Source: Bacteroidaceae bacterium | GTDB taxonomy: Bacteria > Bacteroidota > Bacteroidia > Bacteroidales > Bacteroidaceae | Assembly: GCA_017469525.1 (NCBI GenBank) | Contig: JAFUGG010000019.1 | Coordinates: 1 to 34,516, forward strand | DNA: 34,516 nucleotides | Direction: 5' to 3' | Part shown: positions 34,159 to 34,516 of the stretch, in pieces | How positions within the stretch are numbered: position 1 is the first letter of the stretch | How the letters are laid out: the number at the start of each line of letters is the position of its first letter | Made by a program: the position numbers and the translations under genes | Notes under the pieces: model-generated | Seen by the model: the letters and a program-made list of their open reading frames with translations, nothing else | Told to the model about the DNA's origin: nothing | Database searches by the model: none

Positions 34159-34246
34159 GCGCCCCGAGCGACACGTCCCTGCGCCCCGAGCGACACGTCC
34201 CTATGCCCCGAGCGACACGTCCCTGCGCCCCGAGCGACACGTCCCT
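34159..34246. repeat. 22-bp tandem array, 4 near-identical units
   Basis: Units at 34159, 34181, 34203 and 34225 are contiguous; three are identical and the third differs only in its first two bases. Each contains gccccgagcgacacgtccct. The reverse complement shares agggacgtgtcgc with the array at 16277-16342. Confidence 0.97.
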
Positions 34247-34250
34247 GTTC

Positions 34251-34271
34251 GGCTGGATTTGCAATCCAGCC
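34251..34271. repeat. Isolated palindrome, ggatttgcaatcc family
   Basis: A perfect 21-bp palindrome with core ggatttgcaatcc and arms ggct/agcc. It belongs to the family at 32225-32376 and lies 4 bp after the 22-bp array. Confidence 0.85.
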
Positions 34272-34299
34272 GTAAAGAATATTACAGCTGTCCGGTAAA

Positions 34300-34516
34300 G
34301 TCAGCCAGGCATCCTAAGCCTGGAAGGCTTTACTATGAGGACTCCGGCTTTGCTGCCTGAAGGGCAGTACTTTGAGTAGCCGGGGGCGAAGCCCTCGGAC
34401 AGGACATGAAGACCACCTCCCCGCCCCTGCCTGGAAGGCAGTACCCACCAGCGCGTTAGAGTACTGCCTTCCAGGCAGGAGAAAGCAAGTCAGGCGCTGA
34501 TTCCGAGGGCTTTGCC
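34300..34516. repeat. Nested palindromic element, copy B, cut by window end
   Basis: It contains the same arms as 8629-8849: cctaagcctggaaggcttta at 34314-34333, ccgggggcgaagccctcgg (about 34380-34398), and inner arms 34426-34444 and 34461-34479. The bases after the inner arm (ggagaaagc ... gcgctgattccgaggg) match copy A read in reverse complement, so this copy is inverted. It has about 30 extra bases in its left half, including a ctgcctgaagggcag palindrome. The right end lies outside the window. Confidence 0.88.

Noticed and set aside
34082..34264. Minus-strand frame over the 22-bp array at 34159
   Set aside because: Its apparent repeats (GAQGRV, CRSGRRDVSLGAQ) are only translations of the tandem array, and there is no start signal.

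Overview
This window looks like chromosome from an anaerobic Bacteroidales bacterium, most likely a Prevotellaceae-like gut or rumen commensal. The grounds are promoters with the Bacteroidetes -7 element TAnnTTTG (several with a TTTG or TTG -33 element exactly 19 nt upstream), a Bacteroidetes-type AddAB pair, NADP-type glutamate dehydrogenase, PepD, and large secreted proteins ending in a YNxAGQRxxxxxKGIxI tail. Most genes are rich in G or C at third codon positions. I saw no rRNA, tRNA, insertion sequence, prophage or CRISPR array.

Layout. 157-6279 (minus): addA then addB, double-strand break repair. 6406-8152 (plus): panB overlapping a secreted GH43 glycosidase. 8153-9107: no gene, dense in repeats. 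9108-9344: a 78-residue secreted protein that is little more than a signal peptide plus the C-terminal tail. 9435-10775 (minus): gdhA. 10944-15000 (minus): a tripartite efflux operon (TolC-type, HlyD/EmrA-type, MFS/EmrB-type) with a long leader. 15344-16033 (minus): comF. 16496-24932 (plus): pepD, ridA and a 2187-residue fusion of a GH18 chitinase-like domain with an alpha-2-macroglobulin-like protein. 25173-30677 (plus): a 1834-residue secreted protein with four tandem repeats, an SGNH-hydrolase-like domain, a LamG-like domain and an F5/8-type domain. 30769-32186 (plus): an orphan PD-(D/E)XK nuclease and a membrane-anchored J-domain protein. 32700-34060 (plus): two small, probably strongly expressed secreted proteins, one with a cohesin-like domain plus a dockerin, the other with a cohesin-like domain plus the tail.

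The most unusual content is repeat DNA. (1) Five intergenic loci hold tandem units with a period of 22 bp (rarely 23). The unit sequences differ between loci, yet the length is kept; at 16145-16364 about ten units run in one unbroken 22-bp phase while the sequence family changes. Two families recur at distant loci. (2) A roughly 220-bp nested palindrome occurs at 8629-8849 and again, inverted, at 34300 to the window end. (3) A short palindromic element of the ctccccctaaaggggga type sits between genes and also in frame inside the GH18/macroglobulin gene. (4) Simple repeats of 7-9 nt fill gene junctions and also occur in frame inside addA and addB.

Functionally the window mixes housekeeping genes (repair, pantothenate, nitrogen assimilation, peptide turnover) with envelope and surface functions (glycan hydrolysis, efflux, macroglobulin, adhesin or esterase, cohesin/dockerin), as expected of a host- or fibre-associated Bacteroidales.
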